Of a stretch of DNA of 64,000 bases, positions 24,632 to 38,137 are shown piece after piece (the first letter of the stretch is position 1; every line of letters starts with the position of its first letter). A program made the translations under genes and the position numbers. This stretch comes from Mactra quadrangularis. Lineage: Eukaryota > Mollusca > Bivalvia > Venerida > Mactridae. The DNA is taken from NCBI GenBank assembly GCA_025267735.1, contig CM046297.1:22594011-22658010 (forward strand), given 5' to 3'. Below the pieces are notes generated by a model, which searched no databases, was not told where the DNA came from, and was given only the letters and a program-made list of their open reading frames with translations.

Positions 24632-25002
24632 GGGACTTTAGTCAGTTATCTTTCCCTGATAAAATCTGTGACAATCCAATTGGTAAGTAGGTCCTTACAG
24701 TTGGAATCCTTGGATTTGATCATTGAATTCCTATGTAAGGGCAACAAAATATTTCATCTGATACCTTTCTTGTAAATAAAGATATTAAAAGAAGTAATGA
24801 AATTTAGATAGTTCTTTACCCTGAAAATACTTAGTTTGAATTTCAAATAAATAAAATGTTTTACAAAAAAAATTATTTAAGGTTAATTTTGGCAAATTGA
24901 CATTGAAAAATAAGGAAAAAAAGGATAAAATCCGAGTAATCCAACTAATTGGATCTACCTATTTTTAGAATATACCAGGGGAAATAACTGACCAAGGTCC
25001 CT
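24632..25002 (+). mobile_element. MITE family A copy 4 (371 bp, TA-flanked)
   Basis: Same termini. Slightly longer through small insertions such as a GGAAAAAAGGATAAAATCC stretch. TA on both sides. Confidence 0.88.
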
Positions 25003-25140
25003 TATTTTCAGGAAAATATTCATATTGACATCTCGCGAGATCTCAAGCATACGACATGACTTTACCTTAATATAGACTTTACAATGCTAAAAGAAAATTA
25101 CATGGTCAGGCCATGATAATATGCTAGCACGTAGAATTTA

Positions 25141-25300
25141 TATTTGGTTTAACGCCGTTCGGCTGAATCAAAATAATTTCACGGAAGCCAGCGCACCTAA
25201 CCTACCCTTCCACAAAGCAGGCAACTTCTCCATATACCTTATTAATGAAGGAAAACGGATATTATTGTCAAATTTTCACTTTGAAATATTTTATTGAACT
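25141..25300 (-). mobile_element. SINE family 2, 3' half
   Basis: Starts at the TTTGGTTTAACGCCGTT tail and contains CCTACCCTTCCACAAAGCAGG and TATTGTCAAATTTTCAC, which match the copy at 38138-38395. The open frame that begins inside it is not a gene. Confidence 0.6.
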
Positions 25301-28300
25301 TACGGTTTCTCATTGGCTGGAATTTCTAGAATATTATCGGAATGAAAATCTGATTTACCAGGGGAAAGTCTATGAGAAGCAACATCATCAACGCTCGATC
25401 AGATCTATTGAATTGTTATTGGGTTTCCATGGTGACCAATGCCATCTATATCTCTATTATAAATATGAAAGAACTAGATTGTAATTCCGTACATAATATG
25501 TTGCCATGGTTGCTTTAGTCAGTGTACAAGAATATCGGAAAATCATGTTAAGCTAATTTTTGTTATATATTAATTATTAAACCGACAGAAAATTCAGTTT
25601 CTTGATTCTCGCAATGGAATTAAAATATCGGACAGTTTTACAGGATAGGGGATGTTAATTCAGATATTACATTTCCTAACGTTCAATCTTGTTTTGTTAC
25701 ATTATGAAAGCTTCTCATTCACAGACTTGTTTTTTATATTTGAAAATTACCTATTGTAATTGTTTCATAAGAATTAATTATTTTAATGGCAAAATGACCT
25801 ATAGTTTGTGAGGAATTTAACGTAAAAGTCACAAAAACGCATTAAAAATCGTCCTTACCGTTACTAACGAGGTGTATTTTAATGTTTATACATAAAAAAC
25901 ATCATCTTTTACATTCGTACGTCAATTTGCATTAAAATTCTCATTATCAGAACACTGCTTTATTGCTACTATATGTCCCTATACAGATTTGAGATAAGAA
26001 TTGTTGATATTTAAATTGAAATCCGTGAACAAGCAAATTAAAATGTTATGATTTAGTTACAACACTTGATCTAACCGCGAGATTTTGGGGTAGCAGCCTA
26101 CCAAAAAAAAACCAACAACAAATGATAAAAAGCAAATGTTTTGCATACGTTTCTAGATATAGGTATTTTCTAACATCAGTGATGATTTTCTAGATTTAAC
26201 AACATTGGTCGTGGGGCACAGTGAACCCAGGGACTTTAATCATGTTCAGTAAGCGTCGTTTATCACGCGTACTTGGGATAGAAGTAATTTTGCTTGTTTG
26301 AAAAATGTGCGTTTTTTTAACAACATAATTTTGTTGATTCGGCATTTTTTTTACTACATTTTAACATGATTTATTATGTTTGTCTGTTTGTTGAATAAAA
26401 AACCATAATTATTGTTAGTAATTGTTTGATTAATTCAGTAATTTACAATGCTTATAGTATTTTATAACACTTATAAAGAGTGGCTTATGGACATTTATTA
26501 TTATATAATTTATTATTATATAATTTTTTATGATACTTTGATGACTAATATTTATAATGTATGATATATATGTTTTATATTTATGTTGTACTTAGATATG
26601 ATTTTAAATAAATTAATCTTCAAAGGTAACATTGTTTTAAAGTGACAATTGTTCTAAGGTCTTCACTGCAGAGGGGCAAAGATTCATATGTCTGATAATT
26701 CTAAACTTCTATGGGTGATATGATGTAAGTCGGTATGACATAATAAATATGCACTTTGTACACAATTCTTGAAATAAGTTCTGTTTTATATTTGTCGGCA
26801 TTATTTTTAATAACAGGCACATTGGAATACTGACGATTGGAAGATATTTTATCTGTTAATATTACTGTTTTGTTTTTACAGATCAGTATTGGTCTGTGTA
26901 ATCAATTTTCTATTTTCTTTTTTATTTGTTTAAATTGTATTATATGCTTGTATATATGTTTTGTGTCAAAGACATGTTAATGTCGATATAACACAATAAA
27001 CTGAAACAGTGTAATCAACACATAAACACAAAACAAGAAATAATGCATCATTCGAAAGTTTCATTTTAAATACCGGCTTCCATAAGAGATCACAAAACAT
27101 CAAAGAGGTGTTATAGTAATACAAAATGCAAATATTGTATATTTAAAACTTGACCATGGTCAGGCAGTCAATGACAGCTCTCCTCAATGAAGGTAAATAA
27201 AAAATTAATTGAACTAAACAAACCAAGTAAGGCATGTACGTTGAGAACTTGTTTTGTCAGTCAGTTTTCAAATTGTCTGGAAATTCCGAAAACTGCGTAC
27301 TCAGTACCTTTGATTGATCCACGGATCACCAATACTAGTCTTAGACAAAATGGTATTACAATGTATTTATTGCGACGATTTGAAATTAACCGAACTACAA
27401 CGATATAGCACATACGAGGGTTGGTATACAGATGTATTAGTTAAAAATAATGGATAATAATAATAATAATAGTAATAACACTGATAAAATAAAATGAATG
27501 AAAAAAAACCCTTAGAATTATGATTCAATTTTTATTTACTTATTCTTCGCCGCTTTAACGGGTCTTAGACTCTTAGTAAGAAGTCAAATGAACTTTATGA
27601 CATTTACAATTGAGTGCACTTCAAGTTAACGAATTGACCTTGTCGCATGCAAAATAGAGCGGAAACTGTTTAGAATTGTCAATTCTAAACTGTCGAATCA
27701 TGTCAATATAGGGTCCCTGACCAGCATAAAAAATGTCAGACTACAGTCCATATCATTAAAGGTTGAAAAAATAAAAATAGGCATGAAGCAAAAACAATAG
27801 TGGAAAATATTGAACCAAGCTCACATATATATATTTCAACGTATGTGACTTACCCCAATTATGGTCGTCATTGCTCCTTTAGAAACCGTTTCATTTAACA
27901 ATAAAATATAAAACCGTTACAAATTATTCAAAAACACAAAATTCTGACATAGTTTACATCTTATCACAGAGATATTAAATCACGCTCATGGAATTTTTAT
28001 ATTTTTTCAAAATATTGTAATCCGAACTTATCTGAAACGATATCGAGTCAGTTAATCTACGTGTAAATAGGGGGCTATGTTTATCACATTTCTGCCTTAG
28101 TTTACTCATACCTCTACCCCTCCCACTTTTCTTAACTTCTTGTACATAAAATACACTCACAAACGTTTTCTCATTTAAGCTGTATAGTGATTCTATGAAT
28201 ACAGGGGGCGTGGCACATTCATTCCGCAAGTTCTGATTGATCGAAGTAATTGCAGGGTAGCGCGAGGTGTTCCGTATAATTATCGTCCAATCAGAGGCGT

Positions 28301-29289
28301 TGTAAGGCGTTACTGCGCGTGGTGAACATTTCAGAACGAGGCTGAACCGTCGTTTGGTGATAAATTTAAGTGTTTAGTCGATGTTATCTCTATATTTGTG
28401 GTATAAAATGTTCACTATCTGTTTTAATCATGTAGTTTTAATTAATCTGTTTAATAATTAATACGATGAACCTGTCAAACGTTCAGACACAAGGGAATAG
28501 GTCAATACTTTGAAGCGGTATAGCGTAATTTTAAACTGTAAACGTCTTTTTACATAGTAAAAATATATACATTTATGTTGCTTGATGTTATGTTTTGGAC
28601 ATTTTTCCAGTCACATCTAGTCGGTCATTCTATCTAATGCTATCCATAGACATACTTAGATCATCTTAGAACCAAAATATTTTTACCAGTTTTAAGCTTA
28701 TACAAAAAAAGTACAAGAGCCAAATGACTGACATCTGTATTGTTCGATACAGACGTAGGCAAGTCAAGAAAAAGCCGTAAAAAATGGTCAGCGTCTAATT
28801 CCACGGTTGTTTGTATGACTGGCCTGGGAATCAAACCGATGACCCTTGTATTCGTTGTCATAGTAATTTTTGACTAAACTCAGAAGACTGATATGATAAA
28901 AGGCTTCGTACATTCACAACATTATTCCATGAAATATTTCAAGTAGTTATATTATTGATGTAAGACATATTTCATATTGTGAAAGAAACTTAAGGGTTTT
29001 TTCCCTTTTTAGCAGAAAACTTGCGGAAGTCGATCGTAAGTTCGAGTTTGGCTACCTACCTTCATGTGTGAAAGTAGCCAGCTGTATGAGGAGAATATGA
29101 GTGACTTAAATGAAAAATTGTAAATTATTTTAGAATTAAAAAATAAAAAGGTTAATCGAAAAATACATCAAGACAACTGGTTTAAATGAATTAAATGAGT
29201 GACTTAAACCAAATGAAAATAAAACTCGACCAACGATAAATTTAACTTTTGTTCGAACAATGTACAGTATCATATTGAATGGATGATAC
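25301..29289. other. non-coding stretch
   Basis: AT-rich, with TA- and AAT-rich low-complexity runs (26500-26530, 27448-27475). A CpG-richer patch near 28250-28340 contains CCAATCAGAG. A tRNA B-box-like SINE remnant sits near 28795-28860. No supported gene. Confidence 0.55.
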
Positions 29290-29540
29290 TTATCTCAGTG
29301 ATCAGTAAACCTACTCACCATTCCTGGAAAGACTAAATCTCTGTTAACCGGTTACTAGGCACATTATTCCGGTAGTGCCTGACAACTCTCTTACATAATT
29401 AAAAATCAGTGGTAAATGAGAGAATGACCGAAGAAATTACTTCAAACTCCAAAGTCGACGAAATTGTCCCAGCCTAGGAATCGAACCCACGTCCCCTTGA
29501 TCAGTAGACTTTTGTGCCATTTACTGCATGAGCTAGCCTG
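29290..29540 (-). mobile_element. SINE family 1, copy with tRNA-like head
   Basis: Inverted copy. The reverse-complemented head is CCAGGCTAGCTCATGCAG, with B-box-like GGTTCGATTCC. The 3' tail is decayed. An internal part of the body is missing. Confidence 0.7.
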
Positions 29541-30399
29541 GATAATATGCTGATAAATACGGAAAAATCAAGTTTAAATTTAGTTCCAAGATCTGTCCAC
29601 CTCATAGAATTGTCTACGAATCGACAAATCAGGAGAAAATATCTCCTTTTCTGTTGGTATTTTTTAGCATTTATACTCCTTTTTTAATATAACCGGCTTG
29701 ATACAGGCTTAACTAGTCTATTGCTGTCTATTGAAATTGAAAAAAGCGCCATCTGTAAAACCACCACCATTGCAGGTACTATGATTTGTCTGTGCTAGAA
29801 ACAGAATTCATTCTATTATTGGGGATAAACTACAATTAATACATTAAGCAGTATTATGATTTCTCTTTAAGACAAACTCATAGACGATTGTCTGAACTCA
29901 GAATGTATTTGATTTAGCCCTTATTTTTGCTTCTTATCGGATTGTCATTAGTTTTCGCGATCCCGCATCACTTATAGTGTATAATGATACACTCTTCACA
30001 ATAATCACTACGTTCTCTGGCTCTATGATCATTAAGGCAGGGAGAATTCATTAATCCTACCATTTCACGTATTAAGAGGACCAGTAATTGTATCAATTGA
30101 ACACAAAAATGGCGGATGACGACTTATTACGATCCTAGAACGATAAATAGCGTATTAATGACATTTCCAACTCGTTGACATGATGAGACTTGGTCTTAGT
30201 TTCGAGACAATATCAACAATGAGTCAATATCACAAACATCTACAGATTCTCTGAAAAAATCACCAAACTTTAGCCAAACTAGCAACATTGGTTTAACTTG
30301 TAGGTTGTCGAAACAGCTCTGAATAAATTTGACCGGAACAATCCCTAACAACCTGTATTTTATACGAGTCTATAAAAGTTTCAATCACCATAAACTGGC
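29541..30399. other. non-coding stretch
   Basis: Nothing recognisable as a gene or repeat family. Confidence 0.5.
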
Positions 30400-30475
30400 C
30401 ATTCTCGTACCCAGAGTCTATTTGGATTATCGATACTAGATCGAGAATCTTGATAACCTCGGGGGTACGAGAATG
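30400..30475. repeat. 76-bp palindromic repeat, best copy
   Basis: CATTCTCGTACCCAGAG at the left pairs with CCTCGGGGGTACGAGAATG at the right. The centre reads ATCGATACTAGATCGAGAAT. Other copies are at 945-985, 30810-30850 and 42518-42578. Confidence 0.75.
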
Positions 30476-30809
30476 TAAACTGTCGATCAACAGTGTGTAG
30501 CGCATCTATCGCCGAAGTGTAACAAAGTTGGAAGTTCGGAACTTTTCTGGGAGTTTTACGTGTTCTTATTAGGTAATAAGCAAGCACAGATATTTTTCTG
30601 TATTTTATTTAAATTAAGTCTGTATCGACTATTCAACTCTAATAATACTTTAGTTCAACATGTCATATCATGCGTTATTCATGCTTTTGGAACTACATGT
30701 ATATACATGTATTCTCATATACATGTATTGTTGTAATATGCATTCTCAGTTTAATAAAGTTCTGTTTTGTACATAAATGTAACTATGTCTCTTTGGGATT
30801 CGATCTCCT

Positions 30810-30850
30810 ATTCTCGTACCCAGAGGTTATAAAGATTCTTGATTTAACAA
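30810..30850 (+). repeat. half copy of the CATTCTCG palindromic repeat
   Basis: TATTCTCGTACCCAGAGG then TTATAAAGATTCTTGAT, matching the right half of 30400-30475 when reverse-complemented. Confidence 0.7.
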
Positions 30851-32630
30851 GTACAAGACATTATTATTACTCTTTTAAGGCGCGTCATCAGCTTATGTCA
30901 TTTAGCGTGCATGTAGTTCATAGAATAGGGAACTATAGTAATCTTAAGGGAATATCAAGCGACAATAAGGCAAATATGAAAAGTTTGTTAAATGTCTAAC
31001 TTATTTTGTGGTAGTATAAAAAAACGAAATAACTTGAACGCACTACTATGATTGCTGGTTATTTACGTAAAAATATGTTCATGAAGTAGCGTGTTATACG
31101 CATTATTCATACAGCACGCACATGTGCGCTTTTTGGGGGAGATCACTAAATGAACACATTAAATTTTAGTTCAGAAATCTGACTTTGATCAGGCGAAATA
31201 ACAGAATAAAAAATTGGACTTATTTGCTTTCCATCGCATTGTTCATTACGTTCCATTTTAACATAATAAGAAGCAAACAGATTTTGTAATTTCATTTTGG
31301 GATTTGTGATTGCAACCAGCGGTTAATGGACAATTCTACCACGCCCATTTCTTTAAGTCACAAATAATATTACGATGATACCGGTAGAAGAATTTTATTA
31401 TAACAAAAAATAGACGATTTTCCACCATCCGTGTTTCATTTTGTATTCGTTAGTGTTTTACACTTTGCGTTATAATAACACAACGTAAAAACACCTGTCA
31501 GTTATTACATAATGCTATTAAAAACATAACTCGGAGCCAAAAGCATCATACAGACATTTTGGTTGTAGACAATTTTGCTAAAAAACAATTTAATTCGTAA
31601 ACGCCATTTTCTTAAACCTTTTTTCCTTTTCAAATTTGAGATTTGATTGGCGGTGACAGGGCATCCATCACCTCTGACGAAATATCCCCCATATAAAAAT
31701 AGTTTAAAGACGCATTAAGATTGTATTGGGTAATGTTGATGAAGATAAGATCAAATCCAATTTATATCCTCCAATATAAATGACCATCATTCGACATTTA
31801 CTACTAATTTAACTGTCCACATAATTTGTTTTTGTAACTTTTTGAGGTGAACGTAACACCTGCAAACTAGTTCATTGACCACAATCTGGTCACGATCAAA
31901 GAATTGTTCAACATTAACTGACTTATCTAGGGAAAATCAGAATGGTAGTACTGATTGTTATGAATGACCCTTTATCAATTATTTCTATGTTCAATTAATA
32001 TCACTAGTTTTCATGAATGAAATTGACAGTATAGTGGTTGCAATAGTTGTTTCCTCCTTTGTATAACACGTGTAGGTTTTAAACACTGATAAAATCAAGA
32101 CTAAAAAGTTAAAGTGCGGTTTAAAGTCGGCTTCCATAATATAATACATGTTAGCCGACTTGTATGATAATCTTGTATGAGAACTTGTATGATCACTGAA
32201 ATCACCTCCAGACAGGCCATCAATCACAGTACCCATTTACTCTAGGGTGGAGTGGAACAACTGTAGGTAAATTTGTTGCTAAATGAAATTAGCAATGCCC
32301 TTTGTGGGGTTTGAATCTACTAGTCAATAATAGACTGTGAAAAAAGACAAAAATATATGAGGTACACAAAAACTTTTGACCACTGTTAGAATTAATAACA
32401 TGAAATTCAATGTGGTCCCTGGTGTAGATCCTCCGGTCACTCGTGAAGAACTTCATTTGGAAGAACCTTGAAAAGCTACGTAAGGGTTGATAATAATGTA
32501 CTTGAAATAAATTGACAAAATTGTAAAACAAATTGTCACTTAAAAATGATACAGCCATATCATAACAATTCCATAGTAACTTAAAACCCCATGGAATACT
32601 TAAAGCAACATCATCAGATAAAATGTCGTA
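30851..32630. other. non-coding stretch
   Basis: AT-rich unique sequence. No gene or repeat recognised. Confidence 0.5.
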
Positions 32631-32639
32631 ATTATCGTC

Positions 32640-32890
32640 TAAATCAATTCATTAATGAAAGAGCCAAAGTCACTTGACTTACAGTAATTCCTGTCTATTT
32701 TAGATCATGAACCACTGGCGATCTCTCCTTCTCTGTGTTATTATCTCCGTTTGTTCCACTACGAACGCAAGACATTTAATACTGAGCGCGCAGCATCGCG
32801 GAAATAGATTACTTTCAATTATCCGATGAACAATTGTCCGGCAATTTCCGATTTATTCCGAATTAATCCGCTCCATGTCAAGCGGCGCTC
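32640..32890. promoter_or_regulatory. candidate enhancer / conserved non-coding block
   Basis: This block is complex, non-repetitive and richer in CpG than its surroundings. It contains a perfect palindrome TTCATTAATGAA (32648-32659), a Sox-like palindrome ACAATTGT, a K50-homeodomain-like TAATCC and GCTCATTAAG. There is no open frame of note. That it is an enhancer is inference from motif density and from its position in the gene-poor region upstream of Sp8/9. Confidence 0.35.
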
Positions 32891-33256
32891 ATTAAGAAAC
32901 GTTGATCTTCTAAGATGACGTATAATTAACTAAAATTGAGACAGACTCAGCAATCAAAACCAATTTAGAAAACGTTGAGTGGGTTCATAGAGCAAAATCT
33001 TAGTCTGTTTATCATCATTATGGACAATTCTTCCTCGAATATCTCTCGAACCAATGAAATAACCATTGTTACGGCTTCTATGTTTTCAAACAATAAATTT
33101 CTGAAATATTTGATGAGTATTTTTGTATAAAAACACATTTTCTGTTATTATGGAGTTTTTCTTTCAGACAATGAAAATGCTGTTTGGAAATGCTTGCGGC
33201 GAATTCACGAAAAGAGCTGCGCTGTTTTTCTTTCTTTTTTTGGAGGGGGGGGGGGG

Positions 33257-33650
33257 TTTCGGTTTAACTCCGTTTGTTTACGCATTGTATAGGTTAACGG
33301 CGGTCAGTCAACCTACTCACAGTTCCTGGAAAGGCAACATCTCTGGATTTAGTTGCTACCAGTAACTAGGCACATATTTCCACCAGAGACTTACAACTGA
33401 CATGCATGGTGGAAGGAGGATGAATGTCCGTAGAAATTATTTCACGACAAAGCTCCATGTAAGTATGGCCCGCCCAGCAATAGAACTTTCGACCCAACGG
33501 TTATTATACAAGTAGACTTCCGTCAATGTCAGGAAACTGTCCTGCATTATTAGAATCAGTGGTAAGAGGGAGAATGGTCATAGAAATGATCAAACTCCCT
33601 AAAAGTATAACCCGCCCTGGAATTAAACTCACAACCCCTAAATCAGAAAA
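33257..33650 (-). mobile_element. SINE family 1, two stacked copies
   Basis: A full inverted body starts at CGGTTTAACTCCG (about 33260) and runs to a decayed head near 33500. A second partial body-plus-head follows (ATTAGAATCAGTGGTAAGAG to about 33645). A poly-G run at 33245-33256 precedes the tail. Confidence 0.65.
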
Positions 33651-34653
33651 CAATTCCTCTACCATAATAATAAAAGCGATGGTCTTAATAGAGGTATGGT
33701 CTAAATGTTGGGACTTATAAATAGTAAAAAAATCGCATAACTTTGCAGTAACCAAAGCAGTCTAATAGTGGAACTAACTGTACCTTCATCCACATCTAAT
33801 TTTGTCTTATCTGAGCAGTTGTTTCACATTTTTCTATATAAAAGAACTTACGAGTGAAACCGTCGTACGACACTTTTTGTGCAAGATGTTAGTATGGAAT
33901 AGGGGTACAAGCAATCTATTATCAACCATAAGATAAATGTAATTGATTTAATGTATAGATTAAAAGTTTAATGTATCATTTTATATAAATGAATGAAACA
34001 CTCCTACTGAATGAATCACATCCATTGAGGTAGAAAATGTCATTTTAACCTTTAAATTGATCTTTATTTCATTACTGATTAATTAACTTGCGAGCCAAAG
34101 GTGAAATCTACAGTGAGGTGTTTGTACCATTATCTAGTTAGCGCGTGTGATTGAATTATTGTTATAAAGAATACGGAAACACAAAAACAATCTTACTGAC
34201 ATATAAAACATACTTTCATTATATGTCACACGCGTGTCATCTAAGAGTTTCATGAAGTCTATCGCTAATAATGCTTTGATTTTTGTTACACCACTTAAAT
34301 GACCGACAGATAGGGCAGGTTCGTCAAACCGATATTTCGGGGTTCTGCTTCTCAAACGTTTTTCTACGTACTTAAAGTGATTTTTGTACACGGCTCTCAC
34401 GAGTTGCAAACCCACATACCTGGGTGGGAAAAGAAGGGTAACTAGTTATCCGCTCTTTGCTTAGAAAGTTCTGCCTACTTATGGACATCAACTCTGTGCT
34501 TTATAGAGAAGCCCTTATCTACAACCATACTTTATTATGTGTTACAAGGTTACGACTTATTTTTTAGAGATATGCTGCCTTATGAAGCTTTTCGTCATAT
34601 CACAGCAATCAGCCGACTTTGCTGTAAAGACGCTTCGTTCAGATATATTTGTG

Positions 34654-34742
34654 TGGGGTTAAGTCATAGCAACACATTGTAAAGGTCATATCACGACGGT
34701 CAGTCAACGTACACGTCGTTCCTGGAAAGACTAAATCTCTGG
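34654..34742 (-). mobile_element. SINE family 1, 3' tail fragment
   Basis: GTGGGGTTAAGTCATAGCAA to CGTTCCTGGAAAGACTAAA. The remainder is absent. Confidence 0.7.
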
Positions 34743-35110
34743 TTTATGACGAGACATCATTAATTTCATTGGCGATAAATTAAGCTATGGCCATTACGGT
34801 ATACCGTAGAATTTTGATCATTTATAAACTAACTAGAGATCTACGTCGGTTTAACGATGTTCTATGATATATGGTCCTTTAATGTTTGGATAGTTTGAAA
34901 AATTAGACGAGGAACAAGAAGTGTGGTCTACTTCACACAAAGTTTTAGGACACAAAATACGTCCTAACTATGACTTTAACCACCAGGCTAGAGATTTGAT
35001 TTCATTAAATAACTTAATGGAGAGTATTAAATAGACAAACTATGTACTTAGTATAGTTCATATCGGTGACAGCACACTGGGTTGTCTTGTTTGTTTGTTT
35101 GTATTGAAAA

Positions 35111-35250
35111 TACTGGTCCCAGTAGCTCAGTTTGTAGCGCGCCGGGATTTTGAATTTAGGTTACCAAAGGGGGTGCAGGTTTGAATTCCATACCGGCGGT
35201 CATTACCTTCCATGAAAATTTGAAAATGTCAATTTTACTCCATTTATAAG
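35111..35250 (+). mobile_element. SINE family 2, tRNA-like head
   Basis: CCCAGTAGCTCAGTTTGTAG, CGCGCCGGGATTTTGAATTT and B-box-like GGTTTGAATTCC, then ACCTTCCATGAAAATTTG. Closely matches 15462-15640. Confidence 0.75.
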
Positions 35251-35420
35251 AAATAAGGATTAATACATGTATTCATTTGTTAGCCATTTAAAAGAAACAC
35301 GTCTTCAGAGAGTGACTTTGTATGATCATAGTTTTGTCATAAAACAACTGAATTTATGCTTTTAACAAGTGTAAGTTCATTACCTGATCAAAGCATTACT
35401 CTGCTATGTAGATACTACAT

Positions 35421-35580
35421 GGAGCGGACGTGGTCGAGTGGTTACGACGTTGGACCGGTAACCATTAGATTACCAACTATGTGTTGGTTCAAACACTATC
35501 CAAAACCTACGACGATGTTTCCTTGAGCAAGAAACTTTATCCTACTCAGTTGTAGGATTTTGTTTAAAAAGTCGACCGAA
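35421..35580 (+). mobile_element. SINE family 3, Leu/Ser-type tRNA head
   Basis: A-box-like TGGTCGAGTGGTTA and B-box-like GGTTCAAACAC, then TTTCCTTGAGCAAGAAACTT, a motif style seen in the conserved central domains of some animal SINE superfamilies. Not a functional tRNA gene. Confidence 0.6.
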
Positions 35581-36446
35581 ATAAAGTTAGTATAAGCTAA
35601 ATATCCTTGCAAAAAAACTGTCAATTCAAAAACACCAACACGCTACTGAAATGAATCAACACACAGCTTTGATCTTAAAGTTGACAAAAAACTATTTTAA
35701 ATGCAGACAAACGTGTGTTAAAGCCACCAGATATAAAGCCGAACAAAAATGATTGCTAAAGACATGCGGTCACTTATTATAGATTTAAATTAGAACAAAA
35801 ATTCATGTTTAAGGTCGCTTAATAAGGGAAATTGCTTTACTTAGGAAAGGCCTAACTCAGGTTTGGATATTCTCAGCAAGTGTAAAGTAAGTTGAAGAGT
35901 AACAAGTGTTCGGTTTAAAATGTGTTTAACTAGCGTAAAAATACACACCAACATTTTCACTGTGTCAAAGTATCCTAAAAAAGTCATAAATTTTATACTG
36001 ATCTTTATTGCTTCTTTAAGGGGACTCCAACATAATAATTACGCTCCCATCGACAAAACGATTTTTAGGGTCATTTCAAAGGGTCATGGGAACTACAACC
36101 CTGGAATAATGATCAATTTTTATGGTCAATAGTTTAGTCATTGCGAAAGAGCGATTTATCTCACCGGAGTTATTAAATATTTACATTAACCGTTTGACCT
36201 CTGACCGGACTTCCGGCGAATACCGTAACGCGTAAGAAAAAAAATAGTTCCTATGAAAAGAATGATAGTTTTGACATTCATTTGAATTAAATGGGCTACA
36301 AAGTTCATATAATGTCAATATTTATCATAAAACATCATAAGGTGGTCAAGTGTAAGTTTAATAACATTAACTTTTTCCACTAAAGAGAAAATAAACTTTA
36401 ATACGTTGTAGTTTGAATTAACAAAAAATGATTGATTTCTTAAATG

Positions 36447-36640
36447 TCGCCTCCGTTGTACAGAGGTTTGTAGGACTATGGATCAGGAGACATGTATTCC
36501 GTTCCTGATTGTGGCCAGTCTAAAAAACTTCGACAATGATGTTGTCATTAGAATAGGATAAGCAGTCGGCTGTCGGTCCCTATGGAATTAGGAGCAAGTA
36601 CTGAAAAGCAAGTGTGCAGGAAAGCTGGTTCAGTGAGTTG
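36447..36640 (+). mobile_element. possible SINE family 3 relative
   Basis: Structured like 35421-35580: a tRNA-like block (GTCGCCTCCGTTGTACAGAG, ATTCCGTTCCTGATTGTGG), then AACTTCGACAATGATG and AGGATAAGCAGTCGGCTG. Homology is tentative. Confidence 0.35.
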
Positions 36641-36823
36641 GTCGGATCATGACAAATGACTGAACAAATGTTAGTAAACAAGCCTTAAATTTAGGCTTAA
36701 ACAGTTTCTAAGAATTCGAAGATTTTGGTTTATGCTAAATGTATTGGCGTGCGATTAACTGAACATGTACTGTTACATGCCCTACATCAGAGATCAGCTC
36801 TGTTTAGTCTCTGATGATGTTAT

Positions 36824-37122
36824 TGTTGGGTTATACGCCGTAGCAACCCACATACGTCATATCACAACGGTTAGCCAACCTTCTCACTGTTCCTGGAAAT
36901 GTCAAGTCTCTGGGTTTGGCTGTTAACTAGTTACTCGGTGCAAACTTCCGCGAGTGATTGGCAGCTGCCGTACATGATTTAGAATCAGTGGAAGGTGGAA
37001 AAAATGGCTATAGAAATTATTTAAGGACCAAGCTCCACGAAAGTTTGCCCCAGCCCAGGAATCGAACCAACGATCCATCGATCAGTAGATCAGTGCGCTA
37101 TCGACTGAGCTAGCCGAGCTGC
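36824..37122 (-). mobile_element. SINE family 1, full-length inverted copy
   Basis: From the tail TTGTTGGGTTATACGCCGTA to the head, which reverse-complemented reads GCAGCTCGGCTAGCTCAGTC with B-box GGTTCGATTCC. About 299 bp. Confidence 0.85.
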
Positions 37123-38137
37123 TTAGAGGGCATGAAGATCATTTACTTTAGTGTCTGGTGATACAAAATTGAGCTTATTAGTCCATAAAGCTTTTACAAT
37201 CAAGCAAAGAATCGTTTATGAACAGAAACCTTGGTAACGAGAGATTAACAAGAATGCAATGGATTATGTGCTGCACGTGACGCATAACCACCAAAGGTAT
37301 TCGAGATTAACCACGTGCTAAAAGTGTTATACCACGTGTTATGTGCATACTTCACACATACCGAGAATGTCTGACTTCATATTGCACTGATGTAATCTGA
37401 TTTATAATAACTTTATTACCATTAACAAGTAGGTCTGGATTTTTAAAAACTATCCATAGGATTTATCCAAGACGCCAAATTATGAAAGTTTCATTGCAGT
37501 TAACAAGTAAAATTGCATTTTAAACACGTTCCATTGAATTTAGTACATTTTTGTCCCCAGAAAACTTGTTAAAATAACTCTGCAAGGCAGTTTGATACAG
37601 ATCTTGGCTTGTACCGTATTATCAGAATGTCAGATCATATTAAATAGCTGGAGAAATATGTTAGACACAAAAATCCGATTTACAGCCGAATATCAATTAA
37701 TTTATAACCATTTTCTATCGTATTCTCATTCCAATCCCGCCTTTTCCCGCCTGTTTACTCCCATATACGAGATTTGACGATAGCAGGACACGCCATCTTT
37801 GTTTTCGGTTATTCATTACACACGTTACTTGTTCCGAGACTGCTGTTTTTCTCGACATAATTACAAGTGTTCGCAAAAATCGACCATATTTTGACGATTC
37901 TCCAGCAAACCATTGTAGCCGCCCAACCCACGCCTAGTTTTGCCACCCAATGCCAAGAGGGGCGTCAATGTAGCATGGACCTTTACGCCCATGTCAGCAC
38001 GCCCAACACGTATCTGTAACATGTGTGGTAGAGGGTTTATTGCTTAAGATATTTACATTAATTTGAAATAATGAAAATGATTATTTATTTTGTTTATCTT
38101 TTAATAAAAATAAAGATTGATTGGGCTATATTCATTT

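Noticed and set aside
27975..28229. 84-codon minus-strand frame beside a CpG-richer patch with CCAATCAGAG
   Set aside because: It starts at TTG, matches no family I recognise and has no supporting splice sites.
10182..28296. Recurring CCAATCAGA words (10182, 14935, 28287) as promoters
   Set aside because: NF-Y-like words without nearby transcripts or other promoter elements. Not enough to call.
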